NCBI RefSeq assembly: GCF_018294505.1 | Contig: NC_057810.1 | Span: 709,999,563-710,063,562 of the forward strand | DNA length: 64,000 nucleotides | Reading direction: 5' to 3' | Source of the DNA: Triticum aestivum | Taxonomy: Eukaryota; Streptophyta; Magnoliopsida; Poales; Poaceae | Shown: positions 44,738 through 55,800 of the stretch, in pieces | Position numbering within the stretch: position 1 is the stretch's first letter | Layout of the letters: each line of letters opens with the position of its first letter | Notes under the pieces: generated by a model | What the model was told of the DNA's origin: nothing | Databases searched by the model: none | Seen by the model: the letters and a program-made list of their open reading frames with translations, nothing else | Program-made: the position numbers and the translations under genes

Positions 44738-44916
44738 TCTCCCATGATACGGGCTTCCGAGAGCCCTTGGATCTGAGATCCAACGGTTGCATGGTGTGAT
44801 TCTACACCTATGGGTGAATATCCTATTCTGGAGGGTTATTCTGCTAATTTTCAACAACTTAGCATGCGATCTTTTGATATCAAATCCAAGGGCTGCCAGC
44901 AGCCCGTATCATGGTC
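44738..44916. repeat. Inverted repeat, arms about 40 bp
   Basis: CCATGATACGGGCTTCCGAG with AGCCCTTGGAT at 44738-44770 is the reverse complement of ATCCAAGGGCTGCCAGCAGC with CCGTATCATGG at 44882-44914. It may be a small MITE upstream of the exonuclease-like gene. Confidence 0.65.
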
Positions 44917-45381
44917 GTGCCTACCACGACCATCGCGTCGCTCGGGCGGTCACGCCCTTGAAGATTTATCATGGTGTGTTAGGCTATCTGATGTTGGCAT
45001 GTCATGTATAGTCATCACTTAGTCACTCATACTACAACAAGGTTAGCTATAAGGTTGGCTATAAGTGTATTTTTTTACTTCTCTCTATCTCTTTCTTCCT
45101 ATTCCCTCTGTCCCATAATATAAGAACGTTTTTGACACTAGGACACAGGGAGTACTAGTATTTATTGCATTTGCCAAGGAGTGACCTCTTCCAATGAAAT
45201 GGTGTTGCTATGTTTGCTTCATTTAATTAGCTATAGACTCAAAATTGTCTTTTCACCTAGGTACACGCGCTTAGCACCGCTTCTTCCTTGGGTCATCAAA
45301 CTAATCTCTCTCTTCTTGATTAACTTGCAACATCAGACTTTATGCCTATGTGCCAAGCTTAGCACCTGTAGGAGCAAGTAA

Positions 45382-45649
45382 GGCTGCTTGTAATGGGAGT
45401 AGTATCATGCATGGTAACTATGCAATCTTGATGAGGTGACGTTGAATTAAATGAAGAAAAGAGAGAGTTGAGTATCATAATATGATACTGTAGTATCATA
45501 TTAAATGATGTGCTACTATGTGTCATGCATGACAAAAAATAAACTATCCTATGATACCAACACATGATACTATGCATTACGGATGTAGTATCATACAAAA
45601 GTATCATATGCATGATACTAGTATATGATACTCTCCATTATGACCAACC
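45382..45649. mobile_element. Tourist/Harbinger MITE, 268 bp
   Basis: Ends GGCTGCTTGTAATGGGAGTA and ...CTCTCCATTATGACCAACC are inverted; TAA duplications at 45379-45381 and 45650-45652. Interior rich in ATGATAC palindromes. Confidence 0.85.
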
Positions 45650-46010
45650 TAAGTACAATAGTGCGCTTTACATGGCATTTTTTCATATGTGGAGGAAAGA
45701 GAGGCAAGGAAAAAGTGGAGAAGTGGGCTCTCATGCAAGAGCCAGCCTCTACTACATGGTGGAGCATTGGGAGAGGCACCTCTATGGAGGTGGTCAGGAA
45801 TCGGGAGACTCACGCCGGTTGTAGCGCCGCAGTTAAAATGATAATGGCAAGTCAAATCACGGGGCCCCACCTGTCCAGCAGTAACTCGATGTCAAATCAC
45901 ACAGCCCTACATTTGCAGTAGCCTACTCCCTCGTCTTCTCGCATCTCTGTCGAACCGACTAGGCGGAACTACCCTGCCTCCTACCGCGCAGGAAAAGCCC
46001 ACGAAGTATA

Positions 46011-46558
46011 GTCCCTCCGTCTAGGTGACCAAGGTGGAGAGGAAAACGAGAGAACTTAATGTTTAGGGAGTATTTGCTAAGGCTAGTTGTAATGGTACTA
46101 GCCGTACCAATTTTGATGAGGTGTCATAGAATTAAATGAAGAAAGAGAGAGAGTTGAGTACTGTGTGTCATACATGGCAATAAATAAAGTACTACATGAT
46201 ACTAATATATGATACATGGCGCAGGAGTACTAAGTAGTATTATTAATATAGTTTTGCTAGAACTCATCTAGATGAGATATAATTTGGTCTCATTCATCTT
46301 TTATAGCCATTGGATGTGATGCTATAAGATGCGTGTGTGCTGACGTGGGTTGTATTTGTTCTTGTGCAACGAACTGACCACTACATGTCATGTTTGATAG
46401 TCTCAAGTCATTAAAAGCATACAAGCCCCACATCTCTTATTGGTTGATTCCTCTATTTATGTCAAAAAAAGAAACAACGTGAGAGTTAATGCACCAAGCC
46501 TATGTGTTTACTATTTGGTTTTCGTAAGATGACTTAATACTCACCTAGACGGAGGGAG
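46011..46558. mobile_element. Stowaway-type MITE carrying a nested Tourist-like insertion
   Basis: GTCCCTCCGTCTAGGTGA after TA and CTCACCTAGACGGAGGGAG before TA (46559-46560). Its left and right parts match 43193-43483. Between them, from 46081 after TAA, lies a GGCTAGTTGTAATGGTAC element related to 45382-45649, plus about 120 bases of other DNA. Confidence 0.75.
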
Positions 46559-46751
46559 TATTCGATTTGACAGCGGGCGGCGCAGTCCCGATACAGCTTT
46601 AATGCAGACGGGGGAGGGAGTAGCGGTTCCCGATATGTTGAACGGCCAATGCATCCTCCTTCAATTAATGCATGAGGGAAGTAATGGGAGGAGGTCCGGG
46701 AAAAGAGGCTGCACGATGTGAATGCAACACAGTTTGCCCTCATTGCCCTCA

Positions 46752-46757
46752 TATAAA
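46752..46757 (+). promoter_or_regulatory. TATA box of the gene at 46852
   Basis: TATAAA in CTCATATAAAGGCGCCCC, 95-100 bases upstream of the ATG, with a C/A-rich leader between them. Confidence 0.65.
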
Positions 46758-46851
46758 GGCGCCCCTCCATTCCAAGGCATCTACCACATCGTACACACCT
46801 AAGCATTGCCTAGGCACCTGCACTAAGCGCAAAAGAGCTCACTCCAGACCC

Positions 46852-47355
46852 ATGGCGGTGATGCGCATGAGCGGCCAGCGGCTGCGCCAGATGGTCCACG
46901 ATGCCGGCCTGCGGCATGGCGCCGAGGATCGTCTCCAGATGGTGTTGGAGACCGGCTGGTGGATGGCCGCCGTCGACGCCAACTACGACTCTCAGTTGGA
47001 CCAGATGATCGTTTCCACCAGCAACAAGTTCACCGTCCTCAAGAAGCTCGTGGATGACATCGCCGTACTCCTCCAGCCCACGCGCCCGGGCTCCTCATTG
47101 CCTGCCACCCTAATCGGCCTCCATGGCCGAAACCTCTTTCAAGCACTGGTGGCCCTGCGACTGCCCGCCGACGCCACGAAGAATGTCCACCTGGAGGTCA
47201 CGGTCGCCGCGAGGCGCCTCGCCCTACAAGAATTCGTCTACATACACATCCACGTGTACGAGCAAATCGTGTACATAGGTATCTACAAGGCCAGTGAGGG
47301 ACGCTACGACATTGGCCTTCCTCAACCGGCTGGAAGCCTTAGATGCCTTTGCTGA
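46852..47355 (+). CDS. Unrecognised plant protein gene, probably frameshifted near its 3' end
   Basis: ATG 46852 follows a TATA box by about 95 bases. The 167-residue product (MAVMRMSGQRLRQMVHDAG) has no signal peptide or membrane helix. It has a helical look (DYDSQLDQMIV-like NYDSQLDQMIVSTSNKF, LKKLVDDIAVLLQP) and then a strand-rich part (EFVYIHIHVYEQIVYIGIYK). No known family is recognised. The annotated frame stops at 47355, but the +1 frame from about 47300 continues as TLAFLNRLEALDAFAEKHLD to a stop at 47391-47393, which looks like the genuine C-terminus. A one-base indel around 47298-47312 would explain this. The gene lies right after the MITE cluster at 46011-46558. Confidence 0.5.
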   Translation: MAVMRMSGQRLRQMVHDAGLRHGAEDRLQMVLETGWWMAAVDANYDSQLDQMIVSTSNKFTVLKKLVDDIAVLLQPTRPGSSLPATLIGLHGRNLFQALVALRLPADATKNVHLEVTVAARRLALQEFVYIHIHVYEQIVYIGIYKASEGRYDIGLPQPAGSLRCLC

Positions 47356-47659
47356 GAAGCACCTCGACCTTGCCACAAAAGCCGCCCCTCCTTAGCCGCC
47401 GGTCGGTGGCCCGGCGCACTAAGTTGAGAAGGAGTAGGTCGTACGTTCATGGATCCATCTTTCTTTTTGCCTTCTGTAACCACCACTGTGATCGCATCAT
47501 CATGGCCTTAATTCTTATTATGCTGTTGCATTCTCATTCCAGTCAATATGGACATGTGCGATCCCTTTTCTTAATTATATGCATCACTGTAACTAGTACT
47601 CCATCCGTCAATTTATAAGTTGTGCTTGCCTTTTCCATTAACTTCGTGCAACGCGCGGG

Positions 47660-47752
47660 CATCTTGCTAGAAACACTAGAATATGTCTATATAATTCGTA
47701 TGTGATAGTCCATTTGAAATCTCAAAAAAGACAAATATTTAGGTACGGAGGG
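47660..47752. mobile_element. Right half of a Thalos-like Stowaway MITE
   Basis: TAGTCCATTTGAAATCTC, AAAAAGACAAATATTTAGG and TACGGAGGGAG before TA. The left half is missing; a separate CTCCATCCGTCAATTTATAA at 47598 may be the start of another element. Confidence 0.7.
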
Positions 47753-47829
47753 AGTAATATATTAGGAGTATATCAAAACAATAGTGATTTCTTTCAAGTT
47801 TGTGAACAAATACTACTATTCTACTACTT

Positions 47830-48601
47830 TGGATCCGTCGCAACGCACGGGCACATTGCTAGTAAAAGGGAAAGGCCTACCGCGTTTGCGTCGCACACCC
47901 ACACACCCGGGAATCAGGAGTACTCCATGGCCTGTCCGGCACGACACATAGCTTAGGGAATGTGTGTTGCCTAGCATTTTCACTTTCATGTGGGACCGCC
48001 ATTGAGAAAACCGACACCCCGCCCGCCGCCGGGTTGGAAAACACAAACGAGGGGAAGATCTAGCTGTAGCATGGAAGCCAAGAAATCTGGTGTCAGATGG
48101 GGCTCGTTGATAGAGTAGGAGCATTCCGTACTAGTACTACTCCTACTAGTACCAAGTTTGTACTCAAAACTATATTACTAGTACTACCACTATACAACTA
48201 GTAGGTACGTGCACGACACAAGATCGTAGGAACAAAAAACGGGAAGATCTTGTTTTGGGCGATTTATCTATTTTTCAATCAACATAGTATGAATAATATG
48301 ATGTGGGGGCACCCATGAAGCTTATGTGACTTGGTTGCATGGCTACGAAAGGTTAGAGAAAAATAAATAGATAATGTGTTTAGAGTGCACTCCACTAAAT
48401 AGATATACTTTGGATCCATTGCAACGGACCAGCACATCTATGTCTATACCCCTTATATAGTATGTGAAAAACTTTGAAAGTTGGTCGTTGGATGAAGCCA
48501 ATCCAACGGTACAAAGATGGAAAATTCGAGCACTACTGGCCATTGGATATCATCCACTAGATTCTGCCACATTTATAATCTAGAAGACTCCATGGTTGAA
48601 C
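47830..48601. other. Gene-free stretch with repeat fragments
   Basis: GGATCCGTCGCAACGCACGG (47829) and GGATCCATTGCAACGGACC (48410) echo the palindromic motif of the dispersed repeat at 40825. Nothing coding recognised. Confidence 0.45.
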
Positions 48602-48604
48602 TTA

Positions 48605-48882
48605 GGGGTTGTTTGGATTGTGACTATCTTTGCCATATATTGCCACATGATTTTTGCCCCACTTGCCTTAGTTGAGTTGCTCAAATTGTTAGCCACACTT
48701 TTGCTTGCCTAAGGGAATCTTGCCACACTTTTTATGTCTATGACATGTGGGGCTCACTGCTCATAAAAAAAATCCTTGCCTTAGGTGTGGCTAGAACCAA
48801 ACACATACCTAACTTGGTCAAACTTTCCTAAGGTTAGGTGTGGCAAAGTGTGGCAAGGTGTGGCTAGGAACCAAACAGCCCC
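48605..48882. mobile_element. Tourist/Harbinger MITE, 278 bp
   Basis: Ends GGGGTTGTTTGG and CCAAACAGCCCC are inverted; TTA duplications at 48602-48604 and 48883-48885. Confidence 0.88.
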
Positions 48883-48885
48883 TTA

Positions 48886-49080
48886 ATTCATGACTAACTT
48901 TGCCACAACTAAGCTTAGGCAAAGTTATTAGTTCTTAAAAATGAGAGCCACAAGTTGGCAAGCCTAAGGGAATCTTGCCCCATTTTTTGTGTGTATGTCA
49001 TGTGGGGCCTTAGTGTGGCTTGCCTAAGGTGTGGCTTGAACCAAACACTCACCTAAGTTAATCAAACTTGCCTAACCTTA
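48886..49080. mobile_element. Fragment related to the adjacent Tourist MITE
   Basis: Shares GCCTAAGGGAATCTTGCC, ATGTCATGTGGGGC and GTGTGGCTTGAACCAAACAC with 48605-48882 in the same order but lacks clean termini. It may be a second, truncated insertion or a tandem copy. Confidence 0.65.
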
Positions 49081-49202
49081 CATTCCACCAGATTTTGCTA
49101 CATGTTAGAATCCAGAAAACTCCACATGTAGAAGCATAATGCACAAACCACCAGAATCTCATGCGTGCAATGCACATGTACCTTACTAGTACTAGTTGGT
49201 AG

Positions 49203-49562
49203 TAGTAAGAACCAAATTCTAGTTTTGGCACGAGCTCGTACCGCGGGAGCACCACAAGGTCTGCCGCAGGAGTTACATTTCCCTCTCGGGGCCCACGGGA
49301 CCGAACTTCAGTGGCTTAGTGCCTGGCCTATGAGTCAATGACATGCGGACCATAAATGCGGTTGGCCCACCTATCAGCGAAGGAAAGGCTGGGCAAGGCA
49401 GTGATAGACATGTCAGAGGATCCATGTCCACGTCGGGGGACATCGTGCCGTGGGTTGGAGGTGCATCGTGGGAATCGCGTGTGGGTGTGGCAGTGGTAGA
49501 AACAAGAAATGTGATGGTCGCCGTGGTTCAACTTCCATGGACAAGCTTTCATGTCTGCTGAC
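49203..49562. repeat. Segmental duplicate, copy 1 (with 50436-50700 and 50700-50900)
   Basis: GGCACGAGCTCGTACCGCGG, GGAGTTACATTTCCCTCTC, CGTGGGAATCGCGTGTGG and CTTCCATGGACAAGCT recur in order at 50446 onward, and the second half recurs a third time at 50710-50890. Confidence 0.8.
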
Positions 49563-49689
49563 ACATGTATATCAAAACTAGAGTGTTTATATTTCAAGCA
49601 CGTGAACAAGTATTATTCTACTACTTTGGATCCATTGCAATGCACGGGCCAGCACATTGGTAGTAGTAGTGTCCATCTCTATCTCTAGA

Positions 49690-49770
49690 GGCCTTCCCTC
49701 GTTCATCCTTTTCTCCCACAAGATAAACTACTCATACAAATGCATCTTGATGTTCCGTGGAACGCATGAG
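49690..49770. repeat. Dispersed repeat, copy 3 (inverted, partial)
   Basis: CCTTCCCTCGTTCATCCTTT and AAACTACTCATACAAATGCA followed by TCTTGATGTTCCGTGGAAC are the reverse complement of the start of 40825-41040. Confidence 0.8.
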
Positions 49771-50310
49771 GATGTTTCCTTGGGGGTCTCTCCAGCGCGG
49801 TGTGGCCGTAGTTGCAAGTTGATGCCCCTTGAGATGCCGACGTTGAGGGGCACTCGGATTTCCTCCGATGAGCAGGTAAGATGAGTTTGATCACGTAGTA
49901 AATGCATTCGAAAGACTACTTCCGTGTCCATTTACAAATTCTCCCCCTGCCCACTGTTTCACAGGTTAGGCTTGGTGAGAGTGGAGATTGGCTTGCATAT
50001 GTACGGGAGGGTACCAACATCAATTTGCACAACATTTACAACGGTGACACCATTCCAGTAGAACCTTTGTCCAGCATTGGGATCAGCCATGCAACAGGCC
50101 ACCGCATGAATTGGTACAATGGAACCACGGTGAGATTGAATAAGATAGCACGAACTTTGCACTTGGTGGTAAAAGGCGGACTATGCTGTCTGCGGCTGAT
50201 TTGTTGCCGTACGAGTAGGAAAACACTGTGCTCCTTTCTAACCGCATCTTCGCGGTGACAAACCAGGGGACTTATTTTGTATGGGACACATCCTACGATA
50301 TACTCCCTCT
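49765..50310 (+). pseudogene. DUF295-like (F-box-associated) gene remnant, two exons
   Basis: An exon ending ...RGTRISSDEQ at 49875 with donor GTAAGA and an exon from 49965 after TTTCACAG join in phase 0: VRLGESGDWLAYVREGTNIN, then NGDTIPVEPLSSIGISHATG and MNWYNGTTVRLNKIA. After about 50145 the frame breaks; a further family-like piece (LLSNRIFAVTNQGTYFVWD) lies at 50231-50290 in another frame. This pattern matches the beta-propeller DUF295 region of plant F-box-type proteins. No F-box is visible upstream and the 5' side is an inverted repeat copy, so this is a decayed fragment. Confidence 0.5.
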
Positions 50311-50435
50311 CTTCCAGTTTATTTGTTTTGAATCTTTTTGTTTTATAAGTTCCAAATTCAAATTTAGAGCTCCCCATCACATGTTGAGATTACAATGTCC
50401 ATTAAATCTATGCGTGCATGTATAGTAAAGAAACA

Positions 50436-50900
50436 AATCTTGAGTTTGGCACGAGTTCGTGCTGCGGGAGCACCACAAGCCCTAGCGCAGGAGTTACATT
50501 TCCCTCTCAGGGTCGTCGGGACAGAGCTTCAGCGCCTTTGAGTCAATACCATGTGGACCTGATAGGTGACTGGTCCACATGTAATGCTCCCGAAGGCAGA
50601 GGGGCAGTGGGGCCAAGAGGGGTGACCCGCAGGTCAGGGGACGTGTGGTGTCATGGGTTCGAGTGGCGTTGTGGGAATCGCGTGTGGCTGTGGTAGAAAC
50701 TTGATGCTCGCCGCATTTTAGGTGGCCCACATGTCATGCACACAAAGGCAGAGGGCGATGTGGCCGAGAGGGGTGAGGCGCACATTGGGGGGCGTGGTGC
50801 CGTGGGTTGGAGAGGTGTCATGGGAATCGCGAGATGAAACGTGATGGTCACCGTAGTTGAACTTCCATGGACAAGCTGTCATGTCTACGGACACATGCAC
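50436..50900. repeat. Segmental duplicates, copies 2 and 3
   Basis: Copy 2 (50436-50700) follows the order of 49203-49500. Copy 3 (50710-50900) repeats GGTGGCCCACATGTCATGC, GGGGTGAGGCGCACATTGG, GTGCCGTGGGTTGGAG and the CTTCCATGGACAAGCTGTC end. Confidence 0.75.
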
Positions 50901-51076
50901 TGCATACCGATCACTGGAAGGAGTAGCAGAGCAAGCTATATATGCGGATAAATAGTTCCTTATAGTCAAGTGGACCCACTCTACTACTCTGTTCCAAAGA
51001 CATACACACCATCGAAATAGTCCATCTATATCAATATACACCGAGAGGGGATTTTTTTTACAAGAGAGGAAATTGT

Positions 51077-51791
51077 TCATCCATCCATAATGCCCTCCTG
51101 CTGGTGCAGCCTTTTCTTCTTCTTCTTCTTCTTCTTCTTCTTCTTCTCATTCTCCATGGGAGACGGCTTCGCAACAAGCTCTTTGGACCTTGCAGCTATC
51201 TTGAAACTCACACGGGTGTCGAGGGCAGCATATTTTATCTGCTCGTACGCCAAGGGATAATTCTCCCATCCAGAAAACCTTAATGCCAACGTCTCGTCAC
51301 CCTTATGAAGATTTGTACCGAGCACAATTGCTACGTCGAATAGGGATGGTGTCTATTTATCACAATCTTCTACAGGAATTTTGATTCTGGTTTGTAGGTC
51401 AGTGATGCTTTTCAAATCAAGGTTGTACAGCTCCAGCTTAAGTTTTGTCCCCTTTGATGGCTGCCCCATAGAAGTATACGTCCTCCCGAGACAAGAAATC
51501 ATGAAGCTCACTTGGTATGGAGGGGGAGTGTATGATGTGGTACACCAAAACATCATCTTCGAGGCACAGCCGAAGGACGGTGGCATGCTGGATCTTCCCA
51601 GGGGCACGCTCCGTGTACTCTGCATCGAGACTGATGACCCTCGTCTCCACCTTTTTGAGGGAGTTTGATACATTGTTGATCCACTGCCGAACAACCCTTG
51701 GGTGGACAGTGATGGTGGCAACTATGCACATCGATCCTTCGACGAGGACATGTGGGACACTAAAAACTTGCATCTCGATCTCTTTTGCCAT
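51077..51791 (-). pseudogene. DEDDy 3'-5' exonuclease-like gene (copy 2), frameshift plus stop
   Basis: ATG 51791 opens MAKEIEMQVFSVPHV. Family residues look conserved: Exo I VISLDAEYTE (Asp, Glu), Exo II YGAAIKGD (Asp), Exo III YEQIKYAALDTRVSFK (Tyr, Asp), the set expected for a WRN-like DEDDy nuclease. The frame shifts at an A run (minus strand) near 51441-51446, and a TAG at 51355-51353 interrupts the second part. The C-terminus contains a poly-Lys run encoded by an (AAG)n microsatellite (plus-strand CTT repeat, 51113-51147). It is related to the pseudogene at 43869-44588 but clearly diverged. Confidence 0.65.
51113..51147. repeat. (CTT)n microsatellite inside a coding remnant
   Basis: About 11-12 uninterrupted CTT triplets, read as Lys codons on the minus strand. 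Confidence 0.95.
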
Positions 51792-51849
51792 TTGGAACCG
51801 CTGGAATGGAGGGCTATGGTTTGGAGAATTAGGATTAGATAGCTAGTCT

Positions 51850-52858
51850 AACTAAAGTAGTAGATGATTATTTAAAGAGGTTAAAACAATGTGAATGCAG
51901 TGGGGTTTGGATGCAAATGAAGATGAAGGGGAGGTGAAGAAGCCGAGGAGAATCGGTTCCCGATGGAGAAGTAAATGGGAGAAGTGGCGTGCATGTAGTT
52001 GATTAGACGGCTAGGTAGACTAAACGAAAAGACTATGCGGGTAGACTAATGAGTCGTACCTATTCGTGTACGTGCCCATCGTTCCTGATAGGTGGGACCT
52101 ATGCAAACAGATGAAAAAATGTGTCATAGCTTCTTCTTTTTTGAGCGCGTGAGTGGGAGACACAACATTCTCTGGTTAAGGAATACTCCCTCCATTTAGG
52201 TGAATATAAGTCACCTTATGAAAATCAGGTTTTCCCAAAACCTTTAGGCGTGGAGCATTAACTTCTTGCTCGATCCCCTCCCAGACTCCTTAGCCAGCGT
52301 TCTCTTCCTCTGCTGCCGCGTTCTACCTTTCCATTTTTCCTCTTCTCAAGTGTGGAACGATCTGCATTTCGTCCTTGATGCACCAGAACGACCACTGGAT
52401 GCATCACGGGAGGGCGTTGATTGGGCATGCACGAGAATTTGGTTTTGCTCGCAATATGGATGATACCTGAATGATGAAGTGAACAGGCATGCTAGCACGG
52501 GAGTCCTATTTACGCTATACAATACTGGAGTACTCATGTTCCTACTAGTAGTAGTAGTAGTACAACTATGGTACACTTGATGGTCAAAATACTATTCATC
52601 CGGTCCTCACAGTGAAGTGACAACACCCTGCGCCTGACACTAGTCCAGGCGGCGTGTTTGGGTTACCAAAGTCAGCCTCACCCTATGCAATGTGCAGTCT
52701 GTCACCGCTGCTATACAGCACATTGGCGCCTCGCCTCGTCTCCCTCTCCGCTCCCATACCACCACTCCATCTCCATCTCCTTCTCCATCTCCTTCTCCGT
52801 CTCCGTCTCCATCTCACTGTGCCCCCGTGTACCGTTGCCTCACTCGCCTCCCCCAGTA
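51850..52858. other. Gene-free stretch
   Basis: Contains a MITE end at 52188 (CTCCCTCCATTTAGGTGAAT, same family as 43193), a (TAG)n run near 52545-52561 and a CTC/CCGTCTC-rich run at 52740-52815. No coding region recognised. Confidence 0.5.
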
Positions 52859-55800
52859 TGTCACATCCCTAGTTCTGATATGCCAAGTGCTAGCATCTGG
52901 TCTTGCATCATGTTTAAATTCAAGGAATTTGAACTGAGGAAATTAGAAAGCCTCAAAACTTTCTAAAAGAAGGGCAAGAACCCTTTAAATTGCATTCAGA
53001 GATTCCAACATTCCCTAAAAATCATTCTGGTAATTTTGGCAAGAGATATATATCAAACCAAAATTCTAGAACATTTTTATGGAATATTTTGGGACATTGA
53101 ATTTAAATCATATTGTATTTGGATTTGAAGTTATATTCATAATATATAATGATTATAGTTTCAAAAGCCTGTGATATTTTATGTATATGTGGAGAAGCCC
53201 ATTATGTGACATAAAAATATCCAGGGGAGTTTTGGCACTGTTTTCAATTTGTTTAAATTTGAATTCAGTGGCAAAAAAATTATTAAAAAAAGAAACAAAA
53301 CAGAAAATATAAAAAAGAGCAGAAGACCTACCTCACGCCTACCTGTCCAGCCTGGCTGGCGTGCTACTGTGCGGCCCAGCCCACAGCGCCGTGCCAGTCA
53401 CCCTCAACCTCCTGCCAGGAGGATGAGAGGCGCGTGGCCACCGCGCACGAGCACGCGCCCCGCCACCTCCTGCTTCACACCGCTGCCCCGACGCGTCTGG
53501 ACGACGCCACGCATCACCCTGGACCCTCTCGCCCACTCCCTCGTCCTCATCCCCTCCTCTCTCTCGCTCTGCACCTCGTGCCTGAGCACCACCATCGCCA
53601 CCGACGCTGTTCGCCGCGGCCACAACCACCTCCTCGTCCCTCCCCCATGTCTGGAAGGTCCACCGCGACTTCCTCTTCCTCTTCGCTGAGCCACGCAAGC
53701 CGAGCATCACCACGCCATCGTCTTCGAGCTCGTCACCACCGCATCTACTCGCCGGACTTCGCCGGTCGATTCGCCGTCTCTGACGCCTCCCCAAGCCCGC
53801 TGATCTACCCTGCGTGTCCACTGTGAGCCCCTGCATCGACCTACCCTCTTCCCCGCTTTCTCTACTCTCCGTAGACGTCGCCCCTTTGCTCGTCATAGCC
53901 GCCGCCGCACGGGCTCGTCGCCGGTGAAGCCCCGGTGACCAAATGGTCCCGCACGTGAGTCCGTTCCACTCACAACGCTCCGTAGAGCAACACTAGCGCG
54001 ACAGCCGGCTCGTTTGTGAGCCGCAGCGCCAACCCCGCACCCACCCGAACTCCGGCCGCCGCTGCGGTGCTCGCCGTCGATGTTTCCGGCCACCCCAGGC
54101 CCGAAGACCACAACCATCCGACGCGGCGCATCGCCAGCGCCATAGGGATGCCTTCAGCGCATCGATTCGAGCCCCGTGGAGGTTTTCCGAGAACCTCTAG
54201 CATCTCGGGCCTCGCCGGCGGCTAACCGCCGGCAGTTTTGACCCGCTGACCCAGTTTGACCTCAGGTGGGCCTAGTTTGACCCCCCCTGGGTCAATGACA
54301 GGTGGGGCCAGCCCTGCTAATTAACTTGGATTAGTACTAATTAAACATTAGTTAGTCTAATCACACTGACACGCGGGACCCACTGGTCAGGTTTGACCTG
54401 GACCGGCCCTGTTGACCGCTGGCATCACAGTGACGTCATGCTGACGCAGTAATTCTTCTGGAATTTAAATAAATCTTAAATGGTTTATTTATTTCAGAAA
54501 ATGTTATAAACTTCTAAAAATCATAGAAATTAAACCATAACTCCAAATTAAATAATTTATATACGAAAAATGATTAGAAAAATCCAATCTATCCATCTGT
54601 ACCTTTTTCATGCATGTTAGAACAACTTATGACTACTGTTTAGGATAATTCAACTAAATGGCATTTAAGAAATCACATATGGAGTTTGGATTTGAACTTA
54701 GGGTTCAAACCAACTTCATTTAAATTGTTGCTAGTTGCATTAGCTCAAACCACAGCATATTGCCATGTCATGATCATGCATCATATTGTTGCATTGAATT
54801 GATTGTGTTCTTCCTTGTTTGCCGGTATTCGTCCCCTCTCAGTAGACTACGTTCCGACGATGAGTTCGATGACACCGATGAAGAACTATATTATCTTCAG
54901 AAGTGCCAGGCAAGCAAAAAACCCTTGTTCATTCTGATATAATCCCACTCTCTCGCTCCTGCTCTCTTTTACTGCATTAGGACAACAACAATTCAACTGT
55001 TACATGCTGCGGTAGTTGAACCCCCTTTCCTCTGCATGACCTGTCATTGCCACAGTAAATAGATGAAACCCACTAGCATGAGTAGGAGTTGTTTGAGCCC
55101 TGATGTGCCTACTCACTCATGTTTGTTTGTCATGCCTGCTATTGCTTAGAGTTGTGTCAGGTCTGATTCATCGGGGATGAATTGGAATGTGGTGAACATG
55201 TCCTACTGTTGAGAGCTAAGTGTGTGAACACGATTTGGTAAAGGTAGCGGTGAGAGGCCATGTAGGAGTACATGGTGGGTTGTCTCATTGCAGCCGTCCT
55301 CAGGAACTGAGTTCTGTGTTTGTGATCCATGAACAGTTACTACCACACATTGGGTTCCGGTAACTCGACCCCTCTTGACTTGTTAATCGACATGATCTCT
55401 GTCCAGGAGTTGCAACTAGTTTCTGGTGTTTGTAGGTAGTGTTAGTAGTCTACCAAGTGGCACCCGGTACAGGTGGGCTTGGGACAGACTAGGCACAGTG
55501 GCACGGTTTACCAAGTGGCACCCGGATGGTGTGCTTGGGAACCCTGCACACATCGTTTGGGGCCGTGAGCGACACCCCGGACAGATCTCCTTGCGGATGG
55601 AACCCGAATAGGCGATAAACCTGGACGAGAGACTTGTGTGGTTAGTCAGGTCATGGCCGACACCCTTGCTGGGCTTCCGCTTGAAGGTTGCCGAGTACAT
55701 GTCGTGTAAACGGCGGTAAGTGGTGAGAGCGTGTGTGAAGAAGTACACCCCTGCAGGGTTAATATGATCTATTTGAACAGTCGTGTCCGCGGAAAAGGAC

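Noticed and set aside
53339..54225. Multiple 70-185-codon frames on both strands
   Set aside because: They lie in the GC-rich part of a long LTR, overlap in opposite directions and show no domain.
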